A stretch of 64,000 bases of DNA from positions 310,001 through 374,000 of the forward strand of contig JADKIL010000002.1 of assembly GCA_016721315.1 (NCBI GenBank), written 5' to 3'. Positions within the stretch are counted from its first letter, which is position 1. Each line of letters starts with the position of its first letter. The notes under the pieces were generated by a model. The model was not told where the DNA came from, did no database searches, and saw only the letters and a list, made by a program, of their open reading frames with translations. Below are positions 16,050-24,506 of this stretch, piece after piece. Source of the DNA: Candidatus Villigracilis vicinus (GTDB lineage Bacteria > Chloroflexota > Anaerolineae > Anaerolineales > Villigracilaceae). Position numbers and translations under genes: made by a program.

Positions 16050-17675
16050 ATGCCTGCTGATTTCATGCTTGTCACCCCATCTTCAAGCCTTGGTGATTCG
16101 GTTCGCCGTGCGTTGGAAGACACAAAATTCTACCGGGTTCATGTTGTAAATAATAAAGCCACGGCGATCGTGAAGGCAAATGAAGTTGGCGTTCCGATCG
16201 CAATGCTGGACCTTGCCCTCGGTGATGAATGGGTGCTGGAAATCGGCACCGCCCTGCGGACCATCCGCTCAAGTATCAATCTCATCCTTCTCTGCGAAGA
16301 AACCGGTTCCCCACCTTCATTCGATGCATTGCGCCCGTGGATCATGGTTCGAAAGCCATTTAGGACTTCAGACTTTATGAATGCCATCAGTCAACCTCAA
16401 CCTAAGCCCAGTGCAAGCTCCCCCGCTCCCGCTTCATCAAATACGATCCAGTTCATGCCGTGGTTAAGTGACCCGAATAAAGCCGCCCAACACCTCACTC
16501 GCCTGACCTTGGAATCTTCTGCACAGGCCGCCTTGATCACCAAGAAGAGCGATCTTTGGGCATATGCTGGTGGACTTTCTCAGAACGCTGCCAAGGAAGT
16601 GGCTCAAACCGTTACCCGCAATTGGGACGGGCAAAAAGGCTCCGACCTGTTGCGCTTTATCCGGCTCGAAAGTACCAAAGCGGAGCACATGCTGTACGCC
16701 ACCCGCCTCACTTCTGACTCGGTGCTTGCTCTTGTATTTGACGCAGAAACTCCCTTTAGCACCATCCGCTCTCAGGCGGGGCAATTGTTGAACGAATTCG
16801 GCAATGACCGTTCTGAGTCGAGAAACCAGGCACCGGCTTACACCAGTGATACGGAAGATGGCGATGATCTGAACATTCCACCCATTGCCAATATTCTTGC
16901 CGATATCCCCACACCGAACCCGGAACCACTGACCACTCACGACTTCAACCTTCCGCGCAAACAACAGGAAACGTTCGACCCAAATCAGACGCGTGTTTCG
17001 GATTCACTATCCAATGCCGCTGTCTTCAGCCGCGAACCTGCACCTGCCGCTGCGAGAATTAAAGCGCAGCATCCAGCAGCACAAGTAAAACAATCGCCAC
17101 CGTCCAACACTGCCTTTGATGAAGTGGAAGTGACGGCGCCATCGATCCCCAAAGCCAGGCCTGAAACGCCCGTCTCCAAACCGCGCCCCGGCGAAAACGA
17201 TTCAACCCGCGAAAGCCCCAGCACCGAAGCAGCGCGCAAATTGAATTCAGAACCGATCTCAGCCGGTTTGTATCATCTGACGTACGCCTGCCTGCTCGTG
17301 CCGCGTTTTTCTTCGCACTACCTCACCGGTGACTTGTCTGACCAGCTAAGCGATTGGCTGCCCAACATTTGCGTCGCCTTTGGCTGGCGGTTGGAATTTT
17401 TAGCGGTGCGCCCCGAGTATTTGCAGTGGGTGGTAAATGTTCAGCCGAACACTTCACCGGGTCATCTCATGCGCATTATGCGCCAGCAAACCTCCGAAAA
17501 GATCTTCGCCGAATTCCCGCGCATGAAGCGCGAAAACCCCTCCGGCGACTTTTGGGCGCCCGGGTACCTGATCATGGGCGGCTCACAACCGCACCCGCCG
17601 CAACTGGTGCGTGACTACATCCGACAGACCCGCCAACGGCAGGGGCTCGATGATATGCCGCCGGTTTCACGCTAA
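16050..17675 (+). CDS. Receiver-like/roadblock-like protein fused to an inactivated IS200-type (Y1) transposase domain
   Basis: A 541-residue multidomain protein. Residues 1-115 look like a degenerate receiver domain ending in the VRKPF motif. About 136-250 resemble a roadblock/LC7 domain (SAQAALITKKSDLWAYAGGL to DSVLALVFDAETPF). About 255-400 is a Pro/Ser/Glu-rich disordered linker. About 405-530 follow the Y1/HUH transposase pattern: YHLTYACLLVPRF, LTGDLSDQL, FGWRLEFLAVRP, FAEFPRMK, FWAPGYLIMGG, VRDYIRQT. The expected HUH pair is replaced by Y457 and Q459 (RPEYLQ where active enzymes read PDHVH), while the tyrosine position is kept (Y523). It should not cut DNA. I infer a domesticated DNA- or RNA-binding module under signal control. 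Neighbours (hypothetical protein, polA) do not define its role. Confidence 0.75.
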   Translation: MPADFMLVTPSSSLGDSVRRALEDTKFYRVHVVNNKATAIVKANEVGVPIAMLDLALGDEWVLEIGTALRTIRSSINLILLCEETGSPPSFDALRPWIMVRKPFRTSDFMNAISQPQPKPSASSPAPASSNTIQFMPWLSDPNKAAQHLTRLTLESSAQAALITKKSDLWAYAGGLSQNAAKEVAQTVTRNWDGQKGSDLLRFIRLESTKAEHMLYATRLTSDSVLALVFDAETPFSTIRSQAGQLLNEFGNDRSESRNQAPAYTSDTEDGDDLNIPPIANILADIPTPNPEPLTTHDFNLPRKQQETFDPNQTRVSDSLSNAAVFSREPAPAAARIKAQHPAAQVKQSPPSNTAFDEVEVTAPSIPKARPETPVSKPRPGENDSTRESPSTEAARKLNSEPISAGLYHLTYACLLVPRFSSHYLTGDLSDQLSDWLPNICVAFGWRLEFLAVRPEYLQWVVNVQPNTSPGHLMRIMRQQTSEKIFAEFPRMKRENPSGDFWAPGYLIMGGSQPHPPQLVRDYIRQTRQRQGLDDMPPVSR

Positions 17676-17704
17676 CGCTATCTGAAACAAAAGTTCTACA
17701 ATGG

Positions 17705-17738
17705 AAAACGCAGAGTATAATTGCTCTGCGTTTTTATT
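17705..17738 (+). terminator. Terminator whose loop carries a TATAAT
   Basis: An 11-base-pair stem AAAACGCAGAG with its complement and an eight-base loop TATAATTG, ending in TTTTTATTT, 29 bases after the stop of the fusion gene. The loop contains TATAAT (17716-17721), which could double as a -10 for polA, 84 bases upstream of its ATG. Confidence 0.7.
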
Positions 17739-17804
17739 TAGTTCAAAAAATAAATACAAGTCAGGCAGTATTCCCTGATTGAAAAAACAGACCGGAACCT
17801 CTCC

Positions 17805-20618
17805 ATGCCCCCTACCCTTTATCTAATTGACGGACACGCCCTCGCCTATCGCATGTATTTTGCGCTGACGGCTGGCGGTGGAAATAATTCCCGCTGGCTG
17901 ACCTCCAAGGGTGAACCAACTGCCGGTGTATACGGGTTTGCACGTGAACTGGTGCGCGTACTCGAACAGGAAAAGCCCGAATATCTTGCAGTTGCCTTCG
18001 ATGTTGGCAAGACCTTCCGTGACGCGATCTTCCCAGAATACAAAGCGACTCGCGAAAAAATGCCCGACGACCTGCGTACACAACTCGGACGCATCCGCGA
18101 GATGGTGGATGCCTTTCACATTCCACGCCTCGAAATGGACGGCTACGAAGCCGACGATGTACTCGGCAGCGTGGCAAAACTTGCCGCGGAACAAGGGCTT
18201 GGCGTAAAGATCATCACCGGCGACCGCGACCTGCTTCAGCTTGTTAATGAACGCACGGCGGTCTATCTTGCAGGCGATGACCAGACCTATATCACTGATG
18301 CGGATGTGATCAAAAAGCTCGGCGTGCGTCCGAATCAAGTTGTCGATTACAAAGCCATCGTCGGCGACACCTCTGATAATATCCCCGGCGTAAAAGGCGT
18401 TGGTGAAAAAACTGCCGTTGCCCTGCTCGAAAAATTCGACACGCTCGATGCCATCTATGCCAATATGGATAAAGTGGAAAAACGTTGGCAGGGAAAATTC
18501 GAAGCCAGCAAAGAGACGGCGTACATGAGCCGCGACCTGGCGCGCATTGAAACAAACCTCAAGCTTAAGTTCAGTCTTGAAGATGCCAAAGTCAAACCTT
18601 TTGACGGGTCGGCTCTGGAAACTTTCTTTAAAGAGATGGAATTTAAAACCTTGTTGATCAAAGTGCCTGCCATCAGTGGCGGGATGCTTGCAAGTGAGTC
18701 CGCTGCACCTGCAGTTAAACCTGGCAAAAACAAGACCGGGCAGATGACCATGTTCGCCGAAGCAGCGCCTCAACCCATTGCGGTGATGGTTAAGCCGTCG
18801 AACATTGAAGTGGTCATTGTCGATAGCGAAGAAAAACTGAAAAGCCTGGCAAAAGAACTTGACCAAGCTCAGGTGATTTCGTTTGATACAGAGACCACCG
18901 GCACCGAAGAAATGAACGCGGACCTGGTCGGCATTTCGCTGGCAGTAAAAGATGGTCAGGGATATTACATCCCTGTTGGGCATACAGCGGGGAATAACCT
19001 GCCCATTGAAAAAGTTATCAACGCCATCAAACCCGCCATGACGAACCCGAAGATCGGCAAAGTGGCGCACAACGCCAAATATGATTTCATCATGCTGGCT
19101 CGCTACGGGCTGACCATCTCTCCGTTGACCTTTGATACCATGCTGGCAGAATTTATCGTTGACCCATCTTCTCGGCACTTGGGGTTGAAAAACCTTTCCG
19201 AGTACCGGTTGGGCGAAGAGATGACCCACATCGAAGAGTTAATCGGCAAAGGCAAGAAGCAGGTCAGCATGGCAGAGGTTGCGATTGAAGCCGTCGCCAA
19301 TTATGCCGCCGCCGATGCCGAGACCACCCTGCGCTTGATGGCGATAGAAGAAAAAGAATTGAATAAAGTAGGCGGTCAAAATATTCTGGACGAAATTGAC
19401 ATGCCGCTAACCGCCGTCCTCGCAGAAATGGAAATGACTGGCGCATTGATCGATACTGATTTCTTTGGGAAGATGTCCCTTGAGCTTGCCACGCGCCTGG
19501 CAGAGATCGAAAAGGAAATCTTCGGTCACGTCGGCAAGACCTTTAATATCAACTCGCCGCAGCAACTTTCGGATGTGCTCTTCAATCATTTGCGCCTCGA
19601 ACCACCTGACAAGGGACGCAAGACCACCACGGGTTTTTACTCCACCTCTGCCGACGTGCTCGATGCGATGCGCGGTCAACACCAGGTCTTGGACTTTATC
19701 CTCGAACACCGCGAACTCTCCAAACTAAAATCTACCTACGTGGATGCCCTGCCCGCAGCTATCAACCCAACAACAGGACGTGTGCATACCTCCTATAGCC
19801 AGATCGGCGCGGTGACCGGGCGACTCTCATCCAACAATCCAAATTTACAGAACATCCCCATCCGCACTGAAACGGGACGTAAAGTCCGCAATGGCTTTAT
19901 TGCGGATAAAGGCAACCTCCTGCTTTCTGTCGATTACTCCCAGATCGAATTGCGCATCGTGGCACACATGGCAGAAGATGAAGCCATGCTGGCGGCTTTC
20001 CGTGCAGGCGAAGACATTCATGCCACGACCGCTGCGGCGGTCTACGATATTCCATTGGCAGAAGTTACCAAAGACATGCGCCGTCATGCCAAGGCGATCA
20101 ACTTCGGCTTGATCTATGGCATGTCTGCATTTGGACTCATGCACTCCACGGGGTTAACGCTGGCAGAGTCTGAAGATTTTGTCAAAGCCTATTTCAAAAA
20201 ATTCCCCGGCGTCAAAAAATATCTGGACGGTATCCGCCGTCAAGCCGCAGAGATCGGGTACGTCGAAACCCTGCTTGGGCGTAGGCGCTACTTTCCGGCA
20301 TTGCAGTCCAAGGCACCGGTCCAGGTAAAGAACCGTGAAGAACGGGAAGCCATCAACGCCCCCATCCAAGGCACAGCCGCAGACATCATGAAAATCGCCA
20401 TGTTGAAGATCCCATCAGCATTGAAGCACGCGGGGTTGAGTGCAAAAATGCTTTTACAAGTCCATGATGAACTGGTGTTGGAAGTGCCCAAGAAAGAGAT
20501 CGATGAGACGGCAAAAGTGGTGCAGGCAACGATGGCAAATGCCTACCCGATGAGCATCCCACTGGAAACAGAAGCCAGGGCGGGTATCAGTTGGGGCGAA
20601 ATGAAAGTGCTGGATTAA
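17805..20618 (+). CDS. polA: DNA polymerase I
   Basis: A 937-residue replication and repair polymerase with all three domains. The 5'-3' nuclease covers about 1-290, with conserved acidic residues in YLIDGHALAYR, GYEADDVLG and VGDTSDNIPG. The 3'-5' proofreading domain covers about 330-530 and keeps its acidic residues: FDTETTG near 361, NAKYDF and the ADAETTLR segment. It is therefore probably active, unlike in Thermus-type enzymes. The polymerase domain (560-937) has motif A DYSQIELR near 710, motif B (RRHAKAINFGLIYG) and motif C LQVHDELVLE. No ribosome-binding site is obvious before the ATG. It stands between a terminator and an unrelated TPR gene. Confidence 0.97.
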   Translation: MPPTLYLIDGHALAYRMYFALTAGGGNNSRWLTSKGEPTAGVYGFARELVRVLEQEKPEYLAVAFDVGKTFRDAIFPEYKATREKMPDDLRTQLGRIREMVDAFHIPRLEMDGYEADDVLGSVAKLAAEQGLGVKIITGDRDLLQLVNERTAVYLAGDDQTYITDADVIKKLGVRPNQVVDYKAIVGDTSDNIPGVKGVGEKTAVALLEKFDTLDAIYANMDKVEKRWQGKFEASKETAYMSRDLARIETNLKLKFSLEDAKVKPFDGSALETFFKEMEFKTLLIKVPAISGGMLASESAAPAVKPGKNKTGQMTMFAEAAPQPIAVMVKPSNIEVVIVDSEEKLKSLAKELDQAQVISFDTETTGTEEMNADLVGISLAVKDGQGYYIPVGHTAGNNLPIEKVINAIKPAMTNPKIGKVAHNAKYDFIMLARYGLTISPLTFDTMLAEFIVDPSSRHLGLKNLSEYRLGEEMTHIEELIGKGKKQVSMAEVAIEAVANYAAADAETTLRLMAIEEKELNKVGGQNILDEIDMPLTAVLAEMEMTGALIDTDFFGKMSLELATRLAEIEKEIFGHVGKTFNINSPQQLSDVLFNHLRLEPPDKGRKTTTGFYSTSADVLDAMRGQHQVLDFILEHRELSKLKSTYVDALPAAINPTTGRVHTSYSQIGAVTGRLSSNNPNLQNIPIRTETGRKVRNGFIADKGNLLLSVDYSQIELRIVAHMAEDEAMLAAFRAGEDIHATTAAAVYDIPLAEVTKDMRRHAKAINFGLIYGMSAFGLMHSTGLTLAESEDFVKAYFKKFPGVKKYLDGIRRQAAEIGYVETLLGRRRYFPALQSKAPVQVKNREEREAINAPIQGTAADIMKIAMLKIPSALKHAGLSAKMLLQVHDELVLEVPKKEIDETAKVVQATMANAYPMSIPLETEARAGISWGEMKVLD

Positions 20619-20669
20619 ACCAACGTCAGCTAGTTCGAGTGAAACGATCGGCTCTGCGCGTGATAAGGT

Positions 20670-20675
20670 TATAAT
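20670..20675 (+). promoter_or_regulatory. -10 box upstream of the TPR gene
   Basis: A perfect TATAAT 52 bases before the ATG at 20728. A 13-codon reading frame (ATG at 20679) fills part of the leader but has no further support as a gene. Confidence 0.4.
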
Positions 20676-20727
20676 TACATGAATGTTAAGGACGACATTC
20701 CCCTTTTGAAAGTAAAATAAAACCACT

Positions 20728-23043
20728 ATGCCCGGACGAGAAGATATCTTTCAAAAAGCCATGAACGAGGGACATTCCGCTGCCTGGGACCAGGAATGGA
20801 GCAAGGCAGCCAATGCCTATCGCCGCGCCCTGGAAGAATTCCCCGACCACCCCAAAGCCCTCAGCAGCCTTGGGCTTGCGCTCCATCAAATGAACGAGGT
20901 GGATGAAGCCCTGCAGATCTACATGCGCGCGGTCAAGATCTCTCCTGACGACCCCATTCCCATGGAAAAAGTCGCACAGCTCTCCGAACGCGTCGGCGAC
21001 CTGAAGACCGCCATGGATGCCGCGATCCGGGCAGGTGACCTGTTCCTCAAACAACGCGATACCGAAAAAGCACTGGAAAACTGGGTACATGTCACCAGTA
21101 TTAACCCCGAAAACGCTCTCGCACATTCACGCCTGGCACAGGTGCATGAAAAGCTTGGGCATCAACAACAGGCTGCCATGGAATACCTTGCGATCGCCAG
21201 TATTCTGCAGCGAGCGGGCAACCCGGAAAAAACACAAGAGATGGTGAACAAAGCCCAATCCCTTGTGCCCGGCAGTGTTGAAGTGAAACAAGCCCAAACC
21301 TTATTGAAAACCGGGCAACTGCTTCCCAAACCGATCCGCGCAAAAGGCGGGACGGGACCCATTCGCATGGCACAGGTCAAGCAATTGCAAACGCAGCCTC
21401 GAAAGCCCGCCTCCGGCTTGGATCCGGTCGCTGAAGCGCGTCAAAAAGCGTTGACTCAACTGGCAGAGATCCTCTTCGATTTCTCCGATGACAGCAGCCC
21501 TGCCGCACAAGATCGCAAAGGCATCTCAGCCATCATGCGTGGAACTGGCACCATCTCCGTACAGTCCGAACAGATCAAAGTAGTGCTGCACCTCGGGCAA
21601 GCCATCGACGCACAATCAAAAGGCAACGAAACCCTCGCAGCCGAAGAGATGGAGGCGGCACTCAACGCCGGATACAGCAGTTCCTCCCTGTATTTCAACC
21701 TCGGTTACCTGCGTTTCAAAGGCGAGCGCTATGAAAGCGCTCAACGCTTCTTACAGAACTCAGTCAAGCATGTAGATTACGGTCTCGCCTCACGGCTCCT
21801 GCTCGGACAGATGCACATCACAAAAGGGTCGATCCGTGAAGCCGCAAGCGAATACCTTGAAGCCTTGAAATTCGCCGACGCCGCCACAATCGCCCCTGAA
21901 CAGGCTGACGATATTCGCCAGCAATATGAACCCTTGATCGAATCCTACCAAAGCCAAAAGGATGAAGACGCACTTCAAAAAGTCTGTGACAACATCCAAG
22001 GGCTGCTGATGCGGGCAGACTGGCGTGAACAACTACACAAAACCCGCGAACAAATGCCCAAACAAGACGGGGATCTTGCTGCACCTCTGGCAGATACGAT
22101 CCTCCAGGCACAATCCAGTTCCGTACTTGAATCCATAAACCGCATCAACCAATTGGCGCGCTCGGGCAGTTTGCGTTCCGCCATGGACGAAGCCTACAAC
22201 GCCGTCCAGTATGCCCCAACGTACCTGCCATTACACATCATCATGGGTGACTTGCTCGTTCAAGAAGGGCGCACTGCCGACGCGATCAACAAGTTCAGCG
22301 TTGTGGCTCATTCCTATAGTGTGCGCGGGGAAGTGCCGCAAGCCACAAAACTCCTGCGCCGCATCATTCAGATATCCCCCATGGATCTCGGCGCCCGCAA
22401 CCGCCTCATTGACCAGCTCGTGGCACGCGGACAGGTGGACGACGCCATTCAGGAATATCTTGAACTCGCCGCCATCTACTACCGCCTCGCCGAACTGGAT
22501 ATGGCACGCAAGACCTATACCAATGCCCTGCGCCTCGTTCAACAAGGCAGCGCCAGCCGTGATTGGAATATCCACATCCTTCAGCGCATGGCAGATATCG
22601 ATATGCAGCGCCTCGACTGGAAACAAGCTGTGCGCGTCTTTGAACAGATCCGTACCCTGATACCCGACGATGACTCATCCCGCAAGCAGTTGATCGAGTT
22701 GAATCTACGCATGGGTCAACAAGACCGTGCAATGAACGAACTGGAAAGCTACATCACCCATCTCGAGAACCAAAGCAAAAAAGAACTTGCCATCAACTTC
22801 CTCGAAGATCTCGCACGTGAACATGACGAACAGCCCCTGCTAAAACGTACACTGGCAGCATTGTTACACCGCTCTGGACGCATTGCAGATGCCATTCCGA
22901 TCCTGGATCAATTGGGCGAAACACTGCTTGAACGCGGTGATAAGGAAGGCGCCATGGAAGTCATCAATCAGATCGTTTTAATGAACCCGTCTAATGTTCA
23001 AGACTACCGCGCCCTACTCCAGCAAATGAGCAGCGGAACGTAG
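20728..23043 (+). CDS. Large tetratricopeptide-repeat protein
   Basis: A 771-residue soluble helical-repeat protein made almost wholly of TPR units, with typical positions such as A..Y..AL..FPDHPKALSSLGLAL near the N-terminus and later A..YN..QYAPTYLPLHI and MARKTYTNALRL units. A Lys/Arg/Gln-rich stretch at about 215-240 separates an N-terminal block (1-200) from a longer C-terminal block. There is no signal peptide or enzyme domain, so it is a scaffold or partner-binding protein in the cytoplasm. It is monocistronic between its own -10 box and a strong terminator. Partners cannot be inferred from neighbours. Confidence 0.85.
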   Translation: MPGREDIFQKAMNEGHSAAWDQEWSKAANAYRRALEEFPDHPKALSSLGLALHQMNEVDEALQIYMRAVKISPDDPIPMEKVAQLSERVGDLKTAMDAAIRAGDLFLKQRDTEKALENWVHVTSINPENALAHSRLAQVHEKLGHQQQAAMEYLAIASILQRAGNPEKTQEMVNKAQSLVPGSVEVKQAQTLLKTGQLLPKPIRAKGGTGPIRMAQVKQLQTQPRKPASGLDPVAEARQKALTQLAEILFDFSDDSSPAAQDRKGISAIMRGTGTISVQSEQIKVVLHLGQAIDAQSKGNETLAAEEMEAALNAGYSSSSLYFNLGYLRFKGERYESAQRFLQNSVKHVDYGLASRLLLGQMHITKGSIREAASEYLEALKFADAATIAPEQADDIRQQYEPLIESYQSQKDEDALQKVCDNIQGLLMRADWREQLHKTREQMPKQDGDLAAPLADTILQAQSSSVLESINRINQLARSGSLRSAMDEAYNAVQYAPTYLPLHIIMGDLLVQEGRTADAINKFSVVAHSYSVRGEVPQATKLLRRIIQISPMDLGARNRLIDQLVARGQVDDAIQEYLELAAIYYRLAELDMARKTYTNALRLVQQGSASRDWNIHILQRMADIDMQRLDWKQAVRVFEQIRTLIPDDDSSRKQLIELNLRMGQQDRAMNELESYITHLENQSKKELAINFLEDLAREHDEQPLLKRTLAALLHRSGRIADAIPILDQLGETLLERGDKEGAMEVINQIVLMNPSNVQDYRALLQQMSSGT

Positions 23044-23053
23044 AGAACCCTGA

Positions 23054-23086
23054 AACAACGTGGAGAACATCTCCACGTTGTTTTTT
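23054..23086 (+). terminator. Rho-independent terminator of the TPR gene
   Basis: A 13-base-pair perfect stem AACAACGTGGAGA with its complement, a three-base loop and a run of six T, ten bases after the stop. Confidence 0.88.
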
Positions 23087-23148
23087 GTATGACAAAATAT
23101 CTGAACTTTTGTGACAAAAGTTCTAACTGTTGGTTGTTTGCCAAATGC

Positions 23149-23154
23149 TATAAT
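23149..23154 (+). promoter_or_regulatory. -10 box upstream of ctaA
   Basis: A perfect TATAAT 27 bases before the chosen ATG, followed by TGGAGAA as ribosome-binding site. Confidence 0.5.
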
Positions 23155-23181
23155 CCCGCCAATTCAAATTTGGAGAATAAC

Positions 23182-24219
23182 ATGCCGAAAACTCAGAACA
23201 AAGCCGTGATGAACTGGCTGTATATTTTTGCCTTTGTTGTGGCTTTCCTCGTTGTCTTTGGGGGCTTTACCCGCCTTACCCGCTCAGGTCTATCGATCGT
23301 TGAATGGAATCCCATCAACGGCACCATCCCGCCCATGGGGCAGCATCAATGGGAAGCTGAATTCGCCAAATACCAGGAATCACCCGAATTCCAACTGGTC
23401 AATACTGGCATGACGCTGGAAGAATACAAATACATTTTCTACGTCGAATGGTTTCATCGCCTCGTTGCCCGCCTTGCCGGTTTATTCTATGCCCTGCCCG
23501 TTTTTTACTTCCTCTTCCGTAAGACCATCCCGTTCAAGGAATTTAGCATTTATTTTTGGATGGGCATTCTATTCATTGGGCAGGCAATCATGGGCTGGTT
23601 GATGGTCTACAGTGGGCTGGTCGACCGCCCTGCAGTAAGCCATTTCCGCCTCACCGCTCACCTCTTACTGGCACTTTCCCTCTTCAGCCTCGCCATGTGG
23701 ACTGCATTCGGACACAAACACGGATTCCCTGAAGCGGGCAAACCTGCCAAATGGTCTGTCCCCTCAAAGTTGGCAGTGACCTCGTTATTCATCCTTATCA
23801 TCCAGATCTCTTATGGCGGTATGACCGCAGGTCTCAAAGCGGGTCACGTTTCAGAGACATGGCCCCTCATGTTCGGGAAATTACTCCCGCCAAATCTGTT
23901 CAATTCCTGGGTGAATATCTTCGAGACCCCGCAGACAATTGTCTTCATCCACCGCTGGTTTGCCTGGCTGGGGCTCATCCTCGTACCGTATGTATATTAC
24001 CTGATCAAAAAACAAAATTACCCCGCCGATATCCAAAAGGGCATTGCATGGCTGATCGGTGTTGTTGCTTTGCAGATCACCCTTGGTGTATTGACCATTC
24101 TCTCCTATGTGAACATAGCCATCGCATTGATCCACCAGGCAAATGCGATCGTGCTGCTCGGACTGGCTGTATATTTCATTCACCGTTTCCGCGCGTGGGA
24201 TGCAAAACAAGCCAGCTAA
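23182..24219 (+). CDS. ctaA: Heme A synthase, COX15/CtaA family
   Basis: An integral membrane oxidase of 345 residues that turns heme O into heme A for cytochrome oxidase. Eight hydrophobic helices can be traced. Heme-ligand histidines lie in the duplicated pattern: EWFHRLVAR and HFRLTAHLLL in the first half, FIHRWFAWLG and LIHQANAIV in the second. The N-terminal signature FGGFTRLTRSGLSIVEWNPINGTIPP-like block is diagnostic of the family. The start at 23182 is set by GGAGAATAAC before ATG; a longer upstream reading has no ribosome-binding site. No other cytochrome oxidase gene is adjacent, so heme O synthase and oxidase subunits must lie elsewhere. Confidence 0.93.
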   Translation: MPKTQNKAVMNWLYIFAFVVAFLVVFGGFTRLTRSGLSIVEWNPINGTIPPMGQHQWEAEFAKYQESPEFQLVNTGMTLEEYKYIFYVEWFHRLVARLAGLFYALPVFYFLFRKTIPFKEFSIYFWMGILFIGQAIMGWLMVYSGLVDRPAVSHFRLTAHLLLALSLFSLAMWTAFGHKHGFPEAGKPAKWSVPSKLAVTSLFILIIQISYGGMTAGLKAGHVSETWPLMFGKLLPPNLFNSWVNIFETPQTIVFIHRWFAWLGLILVPYVYYLIKKQNYPADIQKGIAWLIGVVALQITLGVLTILSYVNIAIALIHQANAIVLLGLAVYFIHRFRAWDAKQAS

Positions 24220-24242
24220 CGGTCATCAAATCGTCTACTAAC

Positions 24243-24285
24243 ACAACAGGCGAAAGCCCGAATTTTTGGGGCTTTCGCCTGTTGT
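24243..24285 (+). terminator. Long perfect hairpin after ctaA
   Basis: A 17-base-pair perfect stem (24243-24259 with 24269-24285) around GAATTTTTG, 23 bases after the ctaA stop. There is no T run after it, so termination may be partial. The rest of the gap to the sensor kinase (24286-24493) shows no gene I can support. Confidence 0.65.
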
Positions 24286-24493
24286 ATAAGTGCAGTAATA
24301 ACACCTTCTTGGAGGAGGCTTTCTGCATTTCTTTATAATAATAAACAGTATAGCGAAAATTGTCATGCTCAACCAACGCTGCTTCTTCCCATTCGGTCGA
24401 ACTGTTAAACCTGCTCGAAAAAACCATCCTCTGGAGGGAGGCGCTACCCCCACTCAGGAAGGATACATTAAAGTCTGGGAGCGGCAAATTGCT

Positions 24494-24499
24494 TATAAT
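24494..24499 (+). promoter_or_regulatory. -10 box of a leaderless-type promoter
   Basis: TATAAT, seven bases (ACTTGCA), then the ATG at 24507 that begins a clear lipoprotein signal. No ribosome-binding site. The geometry matches that of other leaderless-type starts in the window. Confidence 0.6.
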
Positions 24500-24506
24500 A
24501 CTTGCA

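Noticed and set aside
17823..19229. A 468-codon open frame on the minus strand inside polA
   Set aside because: It lies fully antisense to a well-conserved gene, has a low-complexity composition and no recognisable domain.
20679..20720. A 13-codon leader peptide upstream of the TPR gene
   Set aside because: The ATG lies only three bases past the -10 box, before the expected transcription start.
24360..24506. An N-terminal extension of the propeller kinase
   Set aside because: The ATG at 24507 starts a proper lipoprotein signal and sits seven bases from TATAAT; the extension has no ribosome-binding site and no conserved pattern.
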